From NCBI RefSeq assembly GCF_009936235.1, contig NZ_AP022314.1:3658001-3722000 (forward strand): a DNA stretch of 64,000 nucleotides. Reading direction: 5' to 3'. Positions 28,845-38,661 of the stretch are shown piece after piece. A model generated the notes under the pieces. The model was given only the letters and a program-made list of their open reading frames with translations. It ran no database searches and was not told the origin of the DNA. Each line of letters starts with the position of its first letter. Positions within the stretch are counted from its first letter, which is position 1. The stretch comes from Mycobacterium xenopi. Lineage in GTDB: Bacteria > Actinomycetota > Actinomycetes > Mycobacteriales > Mycobacteriaceae. The position numbers and the translations under genes were made by a program.

Positions 28845-30173
28845 GTGACAGACATCAAACGGGGCCGTGCGGCGCGCAACGCGAAGCTGGCCAGTATCCC
28901 GGTCGGCTTCGCCGGTCGGGCAGCGCTGGGGTTCGGCAAAAGGCTGACCGGCAAGTCGTGGGATGAGGTCAACGCCGAGCTGATGGAGAAGGCCGCCAAT
29001 CAGCTGTTCACCGTGCTCGGTGAGCTCAAGGGCGGCGCGATGAAGGTCGGGCAGGCGTTGTCGGTGATGGAGGCCGCGATTCCCGAGGAGTTCGGCGAGC
29101 CCTACCGCGAAGCGCTGACCAAGCTGCAGAAGGATGCCCCGCCGCTGCCAGCCCACAAGGTCCACCGCGTGCTCGACGCGCAGCTGGGCACCAAGTGGCG
29201 GCAACGGTTCCTCGACTTCGGCGACACCCCGATCGCCTCGGCGAGCATCGGGCAAGTTCACAAAGCGGTGTGGCACGACGGTCGCGAGGTCGCCGTCAAG
29301 ATCCAGTACCCGGGTGCTGACGAGGCGTTGCGCGCCGACCTGAAAACCATGCACCGCATGGTCGGGGTGCTCAAGCAGCTCGCACCCGGAGCGGACGTGG
29401 AAGGCATCGTCGACGAGTTGATCTCACGCACCGAGATGGAACTCGACTACCGGCTGGAAGCCGACAACCAGCGTGCCTTCGCCAAGGCCTACCAAGACCA
29501 CCCGCACTTTTTGGTGCCGCACATCGTCGCCAGCGCGCCGAAGGTGGTGATCCAGGAGTGGATCGACGGCATACCGATGGCCGAGATCATCCGCCACGGC
29601 ACCACCGAACAGCGTGACCTGATGGGTACCCGGCTGGCAGAGCTCACGTTCGACGCGCCGCGGCGGCTTGAGATGATCCACGGCGACGCCCATCCCGGCA
29701 ATTTCATGCTGCTTTCCGACGGTCGGATGGGGGTCATCGACTTCGGTGCCGTGGCGCCGCTACCCGGCGGCTTTCCCGTCGAGCTGGGGATGTCGATTCG
29801 GCTGGCCCGCGAGAAGAACTACGACCTGCTGTTGCCGACGATGGAGAAGGCCGGCTTGATCCAGAAGGGCCAGCAGGTGTCGGTGCGCGACATCGACGAC
29901 ATGCTGCGCCAGTACGTCGAACCCATCGAGGTCGAGGTCTTCCATTACACGCGCAAGTGGCTGCAACGGATGACCGTGGGTCGAATCGACCGGTCGGCGG
30001 CACAGATCAGGACGGTGCGGCAGCTGGATTTGCCGGCCAAGCTGGCGATCCCGATGCGGGTGATCGCTTCGGTGGGCGCGATTTTGTGTCAGCTGGACGC
30101 CCACGTGCCGATGAAGGCACTGTCGGAGGAGCTGATCCCCGGCTTCGCCGAACCCGACACGGCGGTGGTCTAG
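28845..30173 (+). CDS. ABC1/AarF/UbiB-family atypical kinase (Rv3197-like)
   Basis: 442-residue ABC1 (UbiB/AarF) atypical kinase. The characteristic KxGQ motif is in MKVGQALS near residue 67, the Ala-rich nucleotide loop ASASIGQVH is near 133, the VAIK-type lysine is in EVAVKIQYPG near 152, the catalytic HGDAHPGNF is near 280-288, and the DFG is in VIDFGAV near 298. Family members act in quinone or lipid homeostasis with ATPase-like activity. In M. tuberculosis this protein has been reported to affect macrolide susceptibility, and its gene lies beside whiB7 here too. GTG 28845 (MTDIKRG) was chosen, and ATG 28830 is an alternative. Confidence 0.88.
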   Translation: MTDIKRGRAARNAKLASIPVGFAGRAALGFGKRLTGKSWDEVNAELMEKAANQLFTVLGELKGGAMKVGQALSVMEAAIPEEFGEPYREALTKLQKDAPPLPAHKVHRVLDAQLGTKWRQRFLDFGDTPIASASIGQVHKAVWHDGREVAVKIQYPGADEALRADLKTMHRMVGVLKQLAPGADVEGIVDELISRTEMELDYRLEADNQRAFAKAYQDHPHFLVPHIVASAPKVVIQEWIDGIPMAEIIRHGTTEQRDLMGTRLAELTFDAPRRLEMIHGDAHPGNFMLLSDGRMGVIDFGAVAPLPGGFPVELGMSIRLAREKNYDLLLPTMEKAGLIQKGQQVSVRDIDDMLRQYVEPIEVEVFHYTRKWLQRMTVGRIDRSAAQIRTVRQLDLPAKLAIPMRVIASVGAILCQLDAHVPMKALSEELIPGFAEPDTAVV

Positions 30174-30194
30174 CCCGCTGACGCGGTCGCTGGG

Positions 30195-30461
30195 CTAGGC
30201 CGCGACGACCTCCTTGCGCGGACGCCCACGGGGCCGCTTGCGGCTCACGATCGTTCCGCGCTCGAGGATTTCACCGCCCCACACGCCCCACGGCTCGCCG
30301 CGTTCCAGCGCCTCGGCCAGGCATTGGCGACGGATGGGGCACTGCGTGCACAGCGCCTTGGCGCGCTCCAGGTCCGCTGGGCTGTCGGCGAACCACAAGT
30401 CGGGGTCGCGATGACACGGCAACTTTGGCCGCGGTCCTCTGCGGACTGTCAGGGTCGACAT
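30195..30461 (-). CDS. whiB7: WhiB7, iron-sulfur activator of intrinsic antibiotic resistance
   Basis: 88-residue WhiB7. The four [4Fe-4S] cysteines are Cys16, Cys38, Cys41 and Cys47, followed by the sigma-factor-contacting GVWGGE (59-64) and the C-terminal AT-hook RGRPRK (78-83) that distinguishes WhiB7 from other WhiB proteins. It binds the primary sigma factor and activates promoters with an AT-rich tract just upstream of -35, driving resistance to ribosome-targeting drugs. The gene is preceded by a 330-base leader with an upstream ORF and an attenuator hairpin, and by a promoter carrying the WhiB7-type motif, so autoactivation and attenuation are both expected. Confidence 0.95.
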   Translation of the reverse strand: MSTLTVRRGPRPKLPCHRDPDLWFADSPADLERAKALCTQCPIRRQCLAEALERGEPWGVWGGEILERGTIVSRKRPRGRPRKEVVAA

Positions 30462-30537
30462 GTGGTATTCACCTGCTTCCTGGTCGAGTGGCTGTCATGT
30501 CGGGAGATCCGGACCAGGTGGCGGGTGCGGGAAACGA

Positions 30538-30570
30538 CTGGCCACGGATCTCATCGGGGTCCGTGGCCAG
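30538..30570 (-). terminator. Attenuator hairpin in the whiB7 leader
   Basis: Perfect 11-bp inverted repeat (CTGGCCACGGA/TCCGTGGCCAG) with an 11-base loop. It starts 21 bases after the stop of the leader ORF and lies 76 bases before the whiB7 start. The following RNA contains CGUUUCCC, a weak U-rich tail. Position and shape match the transcription attenuation model proposed for whiB7 leaders: stalled translation of the upstream ORF would prevent this hairpin. Confidence 0.75.
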
Positions 30571-30591
30571 GCGTTGCCGGTTAGCTGGGAC

Positions 30592-30732
30592 TTACGTGAA
30601 GCCTCGATCCACGGACATTTCGGTCGCGGCGGCGCGGTGCTTGCGCACTGCCGCCGATGCGGCGACCGCGGCAGCGGGATGAGCGGCATGCAGGGCGCCG
30701 GCCACGGCTACGAACACACTGGTGTTGACCAT
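30592..30732 (-). CDS. whiB7 leader peptide (upstream ORF)
   Basis: 46-codon ORF MVNTSVFVAVAGALHAAHPA... ending VDRGFT. A near-perfect GGAAGGAGGG site stands 8 bases before the ATG. It lies 60 bases downstream of the whiB7-type promoter and ends 21 bases before the attenuator hairpin. Ribosome slowing on it by antibiotics is the likely signal. The peptide is Ala-rich with a basic RKHR stretch. Its function is probably regulatory in cis rather than as a protein. Confidence 0.78.
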   Translation of the reverse strand: MVNTSVFVAVAGALHAAHPAAAVAASAAVRKHRAAATEMSVDRGFT

Positions 30733-30791
30733 CGTGGGCACCCTCCTTCCGGCATGCTCGACCCGCATGGCGTCACCGATACGCGGCTTCG

Positions 30792-30829
30792 AGGCTAAAC
30801 GGTCGCAGACCCAGCCGACAACCGATTTT
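30792..30829 (-). promoter_or_regulatory. whiB7 promoter with WhiB7-type AT-rich element
   Basis: Minus strand: AAAAT (30829-30825), three bases, then -35-like TTGTCG (30821-30816), an 18-base spacer, and -10-like TAGCCT (30797-30792). The AT-rich tract three bases upstream of -35 is the known hallmark of WhiB7-activated promoters, consistent with autoregulation. Confidence 0.7.
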
Positions 30830-30866
30830 CCGACCTGGATATTCGGTGGCAACCCGCTGCGCGGGT

Positions 30867-32978
30867 TCACTGGCCGGTGCGGACCAGCTGCAGCACGTCG
30901 GGCCCGAACTGCTCCAGCTTGCGCGCGCCGATGCCGGGAATGGCGACCAACGCGGCCTCGTCGGTGGGCCGCATTTCGGCGATTGCCAGCAACGTGTTGT
31001 CGGTGAAGACGATGTAGGCCGGCACGTTCATGTCCTTGGAGGTGCGCAACCGCCAGTCCTTGAGCCGCTGCAGCAACACCTCGTCGACGTCACCGGGGCA
31101 GGTCTCGCAACGGCGCAGCAGCACCGCCGCCGGGGTGGTCAGCACACCGGTGCAGACGCGGCACCGCGGCACGGGTCCGCGACCGCGCCGCGGTGTGCTC
31201 GGCGCCCGGTCGGGACCAGCCTGCGGGGCGATCCCGTCGAGAAACCGCGACGGCTTGCGGCTCGGTCGTCCGCCCGGATTCCTTGACCGCGCCCAGCTGA
31301 GCGCCAAATGCACACGCGCCCTTGTGATTCCGACATAGAACAGTCGACGTTCCTCTTCGACGGGTTCGCTGGTCGCGCCGTGTGCCAGCGCGTGCGAGAT
31401 AGGTAGCGTGCCGTCGGTCAAGCCGACCAAAAACACCGCGTCCCATTCCAGACCCTTCGCCGCATGCAGTGACGCCAGGGTCACACCCTGCACCACCGGG
31501 GGATGGCGGGCGTCGGCGCGCACGCGAAGCTCGGCGAGCAGACCGGGCAAATCCAGTTGTGGACGCTGGGCCACCTCGTCGTCGACCAGTTCGGCCAGCG
31601 CGGCCAGCGCCTCCCAACGCTCCCGGGCCCGGGCTCCGGCCGGTGGTCGGGTGGTCAGTCCCAGCGGTTCCAGTACACCGCGCACCAACTGGGGAAGCTC
31701 GCCGTCTGCGCCGCGGTCGGCGGCTCGCTGCAGGGCCAGCAGCGCCTGCTTGATCTCCTGGCGGCTGAAGAACCCTTCGCCGCCGCGGACCTGGTAGGGG
31801 ATGCCGGCCTCGGTCAACGCCTCCTCGTAGACCTCGGACTGCGCGTTGATCCGGTACAGCACCGCGATCTCGGCGGGCGGTGTGCCGGACTCGATGAGTT
31901 TCGCGATCGAGGCCGCCACCGCAGCCGCCTCGGCGACCTCGTCGGGATGTTCGTGAAACGACGGGGCTGGTCCGGGGTCGCGCTGCCCGGTCAAATGCAG
32001 CCTGCTGCCAGCCATCCGGCCACGCGCGGCCGCGATTACCCGGTTGGCCAGCGACACCACCTGCGGGGTGGACCGGTAGTCGCGCTCCAGGCGTATCACG
32101 GTGGCCTCGGGGAATCGCCGCGGGAAGTCGAGCAGGTAACGCGGCGAGGCTCCGGTGAACGAGTAGATGGTCTGGTTGGCGTCGCCGACGACGGTCAGGT
32201 CGTCGCGGTCGCCCAGCCACGCCGAAAGCACCCGCTGCTGCAGCGGCGTGACGTCCTGGTACTCGTCGACCACGAAGCAGCGGTAGCGGTCGCGGAATTC
32301 TTCGGCGACGCCCGTGTCGTCCTCGATCGCGGCCGCCGTGTGCAGCAGCAGGTCGTCGAAGTCGAGTAGGGCCGGCCCGTCAGCGCGGGCCTTGAGGCTT
32401 TCGTAGGCCTCGTACACCGCGGCGACCTGCGCGGCGGCCAGCGGGGTGTCACGACTGGCCTGCGCCACCGCCGACGGGTATTGCTCGGGGCTGATCAGCG
32501 ACGCCTTGGCCCACTCGATTTCGCCTGCCAGGTCACGCACATCGTCGGTGCTTGGCTGCAGCCCAGCGCGGTTTGCCGCGCGCGCCACCACCGCGAACTT
32601 GCTGTCCAGCAGCTGCCAGCCCCGGTCTCCGACCACCCGCGGCCAGAAATATCGCAGCTGGCGATGCGCGGCCGCGTGAAACGTCAAGGCCTGCACCGAG
32701 CCGACCTTGGCACCGGTCCGGGCGGCGGCGTCCAGTGCGCGCAGCCGCGCGCGCATCTCGCCGGCCGCGCGTTGGGTGAACGTCACCGCCAGCACCTGCC
32801 CGGCAGCGACGTGACCGCCGGCGACCAGGTGGGCGATCCGGTGAGTGATGGTGCGTGTCTTGCCGGTTCCCGCACCGGCCAGCACGCAGACCGGTCCTCG
32901 GGGAGCCAGCACCGCCTCGCGCTGCTCGTCGTCGAGGCCGGCGGTCAAGGGGTCAGCGGCAGCCGGCATGGCGTCCAT
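30867..32978 (-). CDS. uvrD2: UvrD2, superfamily 1 DNA helicase with HRDC domain
   Basis: 703-residue SF1A helicase. Walker A is GAGTGKTRT (near residue 34), followed by TFTQRAAGEMRAR, the DEYQDVTPLQQ motif II, GDANQTIYSF, RLERDYRS and LASLHAAKGLEWD. The C-terminal part carries the mycobacterial tetracysteine module CRVC...CETC and an HRDC domain (PGIGARKLEQFGPDVLQLV). In M. tuberculosis UvrD2 is essential, with 3'-5' translocase/helicase activity. The ATG at 32978 is chosen. In-frame TTG 32999 and ATG 32969 are possible. It is convergent with nothing and lies just upstream of the whiB7 promoter. Confidence 0.93.
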   Translation of the reverse strand: MDAMPAAADPLTAGLDDEQREAVLAPRGPVCVLAGAGTGKTRTITHRIAHLVAGGHVAAGQVLAVTFTQRAAGEMRARLRALDAAARTGAKVGSVQALTFHAAAHRQLRYFWPRVVGDRGWQLLDSKFAVVARAANRAGLQPSTDDVRDLAGEIEWAKASLISPEQYPSAVAQASRDTPLAAAQVAAVYEAYESLKARADGPALLDFDDLLLHTAAAIEDDTGVAEEFRDRYRCFVVDEYQDVTPLQQRVLSAWLGDRDDLTVVGDANQTIYSFTGASPRYLLDFPRRFPEATVIRLERDYRSTPQVVSLANRVIAAARGRMAGSRLHLTGQRDPGPAPSFHEHPDEVAEAAAVAASIAKLIESGTPPAEIAVLYRINAQSEVYEEALTEAGIPYQVRGGEGFFSRQEIKQALLALQRAADRGADGELPQLVRGVLEPLGLTTRPPAGARARERWEALAALAELVDDEVAQRPQLDLPGLLAELRVRADARHPPVVQGVTLASLHAAKGLEWDAVFLVGLTDGTLPISHALAHGATSEPVEEERRLFYVGITRARVHLALSWARSRNPGGRPSRKPSRFLDGIAPQAGPDRAPSTPRRGRGPVPRCRVCTGVLTTPAAVLLRRCETCPGDVDEVLLQRLKDWRLRTSKDMNVPAYIVFTDNTLLAIAEMRPTDEAALVAIPGIGARKLEQFGPDVLQLVRTGQ

Positions 32979-33070
32979 CTTGGCAGCGGCCACCGACAAA
33001 CCGGCGGTAGCGCCACGCCGCGGATATCGGTTCGTGCAATACCGGCGACACCGTCTATGTTGAAGCGGCT

Positions 33071-33334
33071 ATGACCCATGCTTTTCAGGTTCCGCTGACC
33101 ATCTACACCACGCCGTGGTGTGGCTACTGCCATCGACTCAAGACAGTGCTGAAGGCCTCAGGGATCACCTACCACGAGGTCGACATCGAACAAGACGCCG
33201 CGGCCGCGGAGTTCGTCGGTTCGGTCAACGGCGGCAATCGGACCGTTCCTACAGTCAAATTTGCCGACGGGTCGACGCTGACCAACCCCGGTGTGGGTGA
33301 GGTCAAGGCAAAGCTCGCCGATCTGGCGGGTTGA
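33071..33334 (+). CDS. mrx1: Mycoredoxin 1
   Basis: 87-residue glutaredoxin-fold mycoredoxin. The CxxC active site is WCGYC (Cys17-Cys20), with the cis-proline segment TVPTV near residue 60 and the following FADG. It reduces mycothiol-mixed disulfides using the mycothiol/mycothione reductase system in the cytosol. It is divergent from uvrD2 with about 90 bases between. Confidence 0.93.
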   Translation: MTHAFQVPLTIYTTPWCGYCHRLKTVLKASGITYHEVDIEQDAAAAEFVGSVNGGNRTVPTVKFADGSTLTNPGVGEVKAKLADLAG

Positions 33335-33352
33335 CTGGCCGAGCCGGGGAGG

Positions 33353-34279
33353 TCAGTCCAGCGCGGCCCACGATTCGATGATCTGACGGGCGATCGAAAC
33401 CGAGCCGGGCAGAAGGAGTTCGGAGCCTGAGGCACTAGTCCAGTCGCCGGCATCCAGTGCTTTGCGCACCTCGTCGCGAGAAAACCACGCCGCCTCGGCG
33501 ATTTCGCCGTCGTTGAACGAAAACTCTTGATCGGGGTCAGCTATCGCGTGGAAACCCACCATCAGCGAGCGCGGGAACGGCCACGGCTGGCTGCCCAGAT
33601 AGCGAACGTCGCGCACGGTCAACCCGATCTCCTCACGAACTTCCCGCACAACGCAGAGCTCGAACGACTCGCCGGCTTCGACGAATCCGGCCAGCAGTGA
33701 AAACATCCGCGGTGGCCACACCGTCTGGCGGGCCAGGACCGCGCGGTCACCGCCGTCGTGAACCAAACAGATCACCGCCGGGTCGATGCGGGGGAACTCC
33801 TCGTGACCGGTGAGCGGGTTGACCCGCGCCCACCCGGCCCGGACCGGTCTGGTCGGCGAACCGTCCACCGACGAAAAGCGAGCGCTGTCATGCCAATTCA
33901 GCAGCGCGACGGCACACGACACCAATTGCGCGCTGAGGTCGTCGAATAGCTGTCCCGCACGCCGCAGGTCTGCCACGCGCACGTCGAGGTCGTCGGGGTT
34001 GTCGGGCGCTTCCAGCGGAGCGCGGATCGCCCACACGTGGCGGTCGTCCTCGATGCGGCCGAGAAACACCGCGTCCGGCGGCGGTTTGTCGCCCAGTACC
34101 GCGGCCGCACCCAGCACCACCCGGCCATTGGCCAGCAACACCTGGTTTCGCGAATCCACACGTAGCACAACGGCTTTCGGCCATGCTGCGGCAGCGGCGT
34201 CGACGTCGGCGCGGAGGTGGTCGGCGCGGTCGGCGCCCACGCGGGACAGCAACGGGGTGCTGCGCAGCCGGAAATCCAC
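33353..34279 (-). CDS. nudC: NADH pyrophosphatase / RNA decapping hydrolase NudC
   Basis: 308-residue Nudix hydrolase. The Nudix box is in GFVEAGESFELCVVREVREE near residues 196-215, followed by the NADH-specific SQPWPFPRSLM near 229-239. It splits NAD(H) to NMN(H) and AMP and removes NAD caps from RNA. The zinc-ribbon cysteines of the E. coli enzyme are absent: the corresponding NWHDSARFSSVDGSPTRP stretch has no Cys. GTG 34279 overlaps the stop of the K+-channel gene by one base, so the two are cotranscribed. Confidence 0.92.
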   Translation of the reverse strand: MDFRLRSTPLLSRVGADRADHLRADVDAAAAAWPKAVVLRVDSRNQVLLANGRVVLGAAAVLGDKPPPDAVFLGRIEDDRHVWAIRAPLEAPDNPDDLDVRVADLRRAGQLFDDLSAQLVSCAVALLNWHDSARFSSVDGSPTRPVRAGWARVNPLTGHEEFPRIDPAVICLVHDGGDRAVLARQTVWPPRMFSLLAGFVEAGESFELCVVREVREEIGLTVRDVRYLGSQPWPFPRSLMVGFHAIADPDQEFSFNDGEIAEAAWFSRDEVRKALDAGDWTSASGSELLLPGSVSIARQIIESWAALD

Positions 34280-35346
34280 TAGTGGCCCACGCTACGGATA
34301 TAGAGCAGCCGGTCGCTCGGCTCGACGGCGTCGACCTCTGGTGCGTCGACGCGCAGCAGCTGACCGTCACGAACCACGCCGAGCACGATGTCACGCAGAT
34401 GCCGCGCGGAGCCGCCCACTTCGCTTTGCTCCACCTGGCGTTCAGCGATTGCGAACCCCGCCTGCGGCGTCAGTAGATCCTCGATCATCTCCACGACGCG
34501 GGGGGTGGTGGTGGCAATCCCGAGCAGTCGACCAGCGGTTTCGGAGGAAACCACCACCGAGTCCGCGCCCGACTGCCGCAGCAAATGCTGGTTTTCGGCT
34601 TCGCGGATGGAGGCGACGATCTTGGCCTTCGGCGCGATCTCGCGGGCGGTCAAGGTAACCAGCGCGGCGGTGTCGTCGCGGTTGGCGGCCACCACGATCG
34701 ACGCCGCATGCTGTGCGCCCGCCAGCCGTAACACGTCGGATTTGGTGGCATCCCCATGCACGGTGACCAACCCCGCCGCCGACGCGTGGTCCAACGCGGC
34801 TTGGTCGGTGTCGACGACGACGATGTCGCTGGGGGCCACTTCGTCGCTGAGCATGGCCGCTACCGCTGTTTTGCCTTTGGTGCCGTAGCCGATGACGACA
34901 GTGTGGTTACGCACTCTGCTCCTCCAACGCTGGATCTTCCATCCCTGCCGGGACCGCTCGGAGAGCACCTCGAGCGTCGTGCCGACCAGCACGGCCAGGA
35001 ATGCGATGCGCAGTGGTGTCATGACGACGACGTTGACCAGACGGGTGTATTCCGTATACGGCGTGATATCGCCGTAACCGGTCGTCGACAGCGACACCGT
35101 CGCGTAGTACACGCAGTCCAGGAAGGTCAGCGGCCCGCCCTTGAGGTCGCGGTAGCCGCCGCGTCCGACGTAGACCACTAGGGCCGCGGCCAGCAACACC
35201 ACCACGGCGATGGCCACCCGGCGCACGATGATGCGAACCGGGCTGACATGGCTTTCCGGGATTCGCAACACGCCGACCAGTGCGTGGCCGGGTCGGCCGG
35301 TCAGCGTGTCGTCGAGACCCGCCAGCCTAGCCTTCGCCGCGGCCAT
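34279..35346 (-). CDS. Potassium channel with RCK/TrkA-N domain (Rv3200c-like)
   Basis: 355-residue two-helix potassium channel subunit. The first span lies at about residues 38-60, the pore helix with selectivity filter TTGYGD near 88-93, and the second span near 103-128. A cytoplasmic RCK/TrkA-N domain (VVIGYGTKGKTAVAAML near 148-164, VVVDTD) and a TrkA-C-like tail follow. It probably conducts K+ under control of NAD(H) or nucleotides bound to the RCK ring. The ATG at 35346 starts within 60 bases of the adnB stop, suggesting readthrough from the helicase operon. Confidence 0.92.
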   Translation of the reverse strand: MAAAKARLAGLDDTLTGRPGHALVGVLRIPESHVSPVRIIVRRVAIAVVVLLAAALVVYVGRGGYRDLKGGPLTFLDCVYYATVSLSTTGYGDITPYTEYTRLVNVVVMTPLRIAFLAVLVGTTLEVLSERSRQGWKIQRWRSRVRNHTVVIGYGTKGKTAVAAMLSDEVAPSDIVVVDTDQAALDHASAAGLVTVHGDATKSDVLRLAGAQHAASIVVAANRDDTAALVTLTAREIAPKAKIVASIREAENQHLLRQSGADSVVVSSETAGRLLGIATTTPRVVEMIEDLLTPQAGFAIAERQVEQSEVGGSARHLRDIVLGVVRDGQLLRVDAPEVDAVEPSDRLLYIRSVGH

Positions 35347-35403
35347 CCGTCATCACCTGGCGCACGAGACAATGTAACCACGACTGCTACGGCGAGGTGT
35401 CGC

Positions 35404-38400
35404 TCACTTGTCGCTCACCAGCGCGGCCAGCTCGTCAGGTCCCGGCAACGCGTCCGGCACGACCGTGACCCCGCTGCGCACGTAGTAGAACGCGGCGCGC
35501 ACCACGGATTCCGGGCAGCCCTGCAACGCCGCCCATGCCAGCCGGTAGACGGCGAGTTGCACCGCGGCATGCCCGATGGCCTGCGGCCCCTCCGGTGGTT
35601 CACCGGTTTTCCAGTCCACGACGGTGGCGCCGCCGTCCGGGTCGGCGAACACCGCGTCGATCCGGCCGCGAACCACCGTGTCGCCGAGGGCCATCTCGAA
35701 CGGCACCTCTACGGCTACCGGTGTGCGGGCCGCCCAAGGTGACCGGGTGAATGCCGCCTGCAGCGCGGCGAGTTGCTCGGCATCGGCCCGGGCGGCACCG
35801 GTGTCGGCGCCGGGGAGATCGTCGAGGTCGAAGAGCCGCTCGGTACCGTAAAAGCGCTGGACCCAATCATGAAAAGCATTGCCCAACAAGGCATGCGGAT
35901 CAGGCCGCGCCGGTAGCCGACAAGTCAGCCGGCGCCGAGCGGCGACCGGGTCACGGTCCAGCTCGACGACGTCGCTGACCGACAACTGATTAGGCAATGC
36001 CGGTGGGCGTTGCCGCGACTCGCGTGCCCGCTCGGCCAACAACGCGTCGACGTCGGCCGTCCAACCGCCGGGGGTCCGCTGGTGGATCCGCGGCCATTGC
36101 CGCGGCCACCAGCGCGGCTCCGCGCTCGACATCGCCGCGGCGCTCACCAAGCGGATCAGCGGGCCATGTTGCTTCGATAGTCTTTTCGCGCAACGGGTTT
36201 AGTTCGCCCGCTGCGGGCGGCGCCGCCCACTGCTCCACCTCTCCGCAGGCCTCGCCGACGGCGGCAGAGCGGTCGATCACCTCTTTGAGTTCGCAGAGGA
36301 AATCCGACGGCCCGCGCGGTTTGGTTCCGGCGGCCCCCCAGTGATGGCCGGACAGCAGCAGGGTGTCCTCGGCTCGGGTAATCGCCACATACAGCAGTCG
36401 GCGCTCCTCGTCGACGCGGCGTTGCTCGAGCAAGCGGCGATGCGCGGAGATCTTGTCAGACAGCTGTTTTCGGTTGACGACTCCCGAGGTGTCCAAGACA
36501 GGGACACCGGGCAGGCCCGCCGACGCGCGGTCGCCCCGCAGCAACGGCGGCAGGTCTGCGGCGTCGGTGAGCCAGGTGCGAGTCGACGCGGTGGACGGGA
36601 ACACCCCGGTCGACAGGTGCGGCACCGCCACCACCTGCCACTCCAACCCCTTTGCCGCATGCACCGTGAGCACTTGGACCCGGTCGGGGGCGACGCTGAG
36701 CTGGGGGGGCGGTAACCCGTTTTCGACGACCGCCGCCGTGTCCAAGTAGGCCAGCAGGCCGGCCACCGAAGCCGGGCAGAGGGCCGGCGATGTGGTGGCC
36801 CGTTCCGCGTAGCCGTTGACCACATCGGTGAACGCGTCAAGATGCTCGGCCCCGGCCCACCCGCCGTGCACCGGCTGCGCCGCTCGGGCTTCGCAGTCGA
36901 CACCCAGCACCCGGCGCACCTCGGCGACCAGGTCGGGCAACGGGTGGGCGAGATGGCCGCGCAGCACGGTCAGCTCGTTGGCCAATGCGACGATGCGCCG
37001 ATAGCCCGCCGGCGAATACCGGCTGGCCGGCCCGGGATCACTGATCGCGTCCGCCAGGCATGCCTGGTCGGCGTCGGGGCCTGACCCCGCGGCGATCTGC
37101 TCGGCCGGCGACGGCGGACCGCCGGGCAAGTCGCCGCCAGTTCCTGGGCGCGCCGCCACAACGCGGCGATATCGCGCGCCCCGAGCCGCCACCGTGGACC
37201 AGTTAGCACCCGCATCGCCGCTGACCCCGCGGTCGGGTCGGCGACCAATCGCAGCATCGCCACCAGGTCGGCGACCTCAGGAACGGACAGCAGACCCGCC
37301 AGCCCCACCACCTCCACCGGCAGGCCGCGGCCCCGCAGCGCCTCGGCCATTGGCGCCGCGTCGGCGTTTCGCCGCACGAGTACCGCGGCGGTTGGCGGCG
37401 CGATGCCCTCGGCGCGGCACCGCTGATACCGGTGGTGCAAATGGTCGGCGATCCACTCGCGTTCGGTCTGCACATCGGGCAGCAACGCCACCCGAACCGT
37501 GCCCGAGGGGGCGCCCGCCCGGGCCCGCAGGGCTCGCACCGCGACCGATCGACGCCGCGCCTCCGCCGACACGGCGTTGGCCACCTGCAGGATCCGCGGC
37601 GGGTTGCGCCAGCTGGTGCGCAGCTCGAGGATCGGCGCGGGCGTGCCGTCTGATCGGGGGAAGTCGGTGGCGAACCGCGGCAAGTTGGTCGCCGAGGCAC
37701 CGCGCCAGCCGTAGATCGACTGAATCGGGTCGCCGACGGCCGTCAACGCCAGCTCGTCATCGACCCCGCCACCGAACAACGCCGACAATGCGACGCGCTG
37801 GGCGTGCCCGGTGTCCTGGTATTCGTCGAGCAGCACCACCCGGTAGCGGTCCCGCAGCTGGGCGCCGACCTGCGGGAAGTTACAGGCCAGCCGCGCGGCC
37901 CAGGCCATCTGCAACCCGAAGTCCATCACTTTTTCGGCGAGCATCCGTTGGTGCAGCGCATCGACCAGGGGCACCAACCCGGCCCGCTCGGTCTGTGCGG
38001 CCAGCAGTCGCAGCAACCACTGGCTGGGCCCGCGCTCTCGCTGGTAGGGCCCGGCGGGCAGGGTGTTCACCAGCAGCGCTAGCTCTTCGTGGGTGTCGCG
38101 CAGCTGTTCGGTGTCGACAAGGTGTTCGGCGAGCTGGCTCCACAGCCGCAGCACCATCGCGGTGACCGTGGCGGGGCTCTTGTCGGTGCGCAACTCGCCT
38201 CGGTAGCTGCTGACGACGTCGAAGGCCAGCTGCCACAACTCGGTCTCACCCAGCAACCGGGTGTCGGGTTCGACCGGCAGCAACAGACCATGCTCGCGCA
38301 GCACCGCGCCGGCGAAGGCGTGGTAGGTGCTGACCGTCGGCGCGGCGGCGGGCTCGGTCTCGCCGGTCACACCCAGGCCGGCCAGGCGGGCCAGCCGGGA

Positions 38401-38661
38401 GCGGACCCGGCGCAGCAGCTGGCCGGCTGCCTTGCGGGTGAACGTCAACCCCAACACCTGATCGGGCGCGGCATAGCCATTGGCCACCAGCCACACCACC
38501 CGCCCGGCCATCGTCTCGGTTTTGCCGGCCCCGGCCCCGGCGATGACCACCACCGGCCCGGGCGCCGCGGCGATGACGGCGGCCTGTTCTGCAGTGGGCT
38601 CGAAAAGCCCAAGCGCGCGAGCCAATTCGGCTGGGCTGTAACGCGGCAGCGTGGCCGTCAC
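35404..38661 (-). pseudogene. adnB: adnB helicase-nuclease subunit, two frameshifts
   Basis: AdnB of the AdnAB recombination helicase-nuclease, about 1085 codons spread over three frames. Frame one from GTG 38661 has Walker A GAGAGKTET, TFTRKAAGQL and DEYQDTGHAQ. After 37132 (one G lost from GGCGGCGGAC) a second frame carries LTVHAAKGLEWQ and LLYVAITRAEDTLLL. After 36070-36074 (one base gained in a five-base run) a third frame carries the RecB-like nuclease VVDWKTGEPP. All motifs are intact once the two bases are corrected. The GTG overlaps the adnA stop by 4 bases. Read as given, the subunit loses motifs IV-VI and the nuclease. Confidence 0.87.

Noticed and set aside
30867..31336. Overlapping plus-strand ORFs within uvrD2
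   Set aside because: Shadows of the conserved HRDC and tetracysteine coding region.
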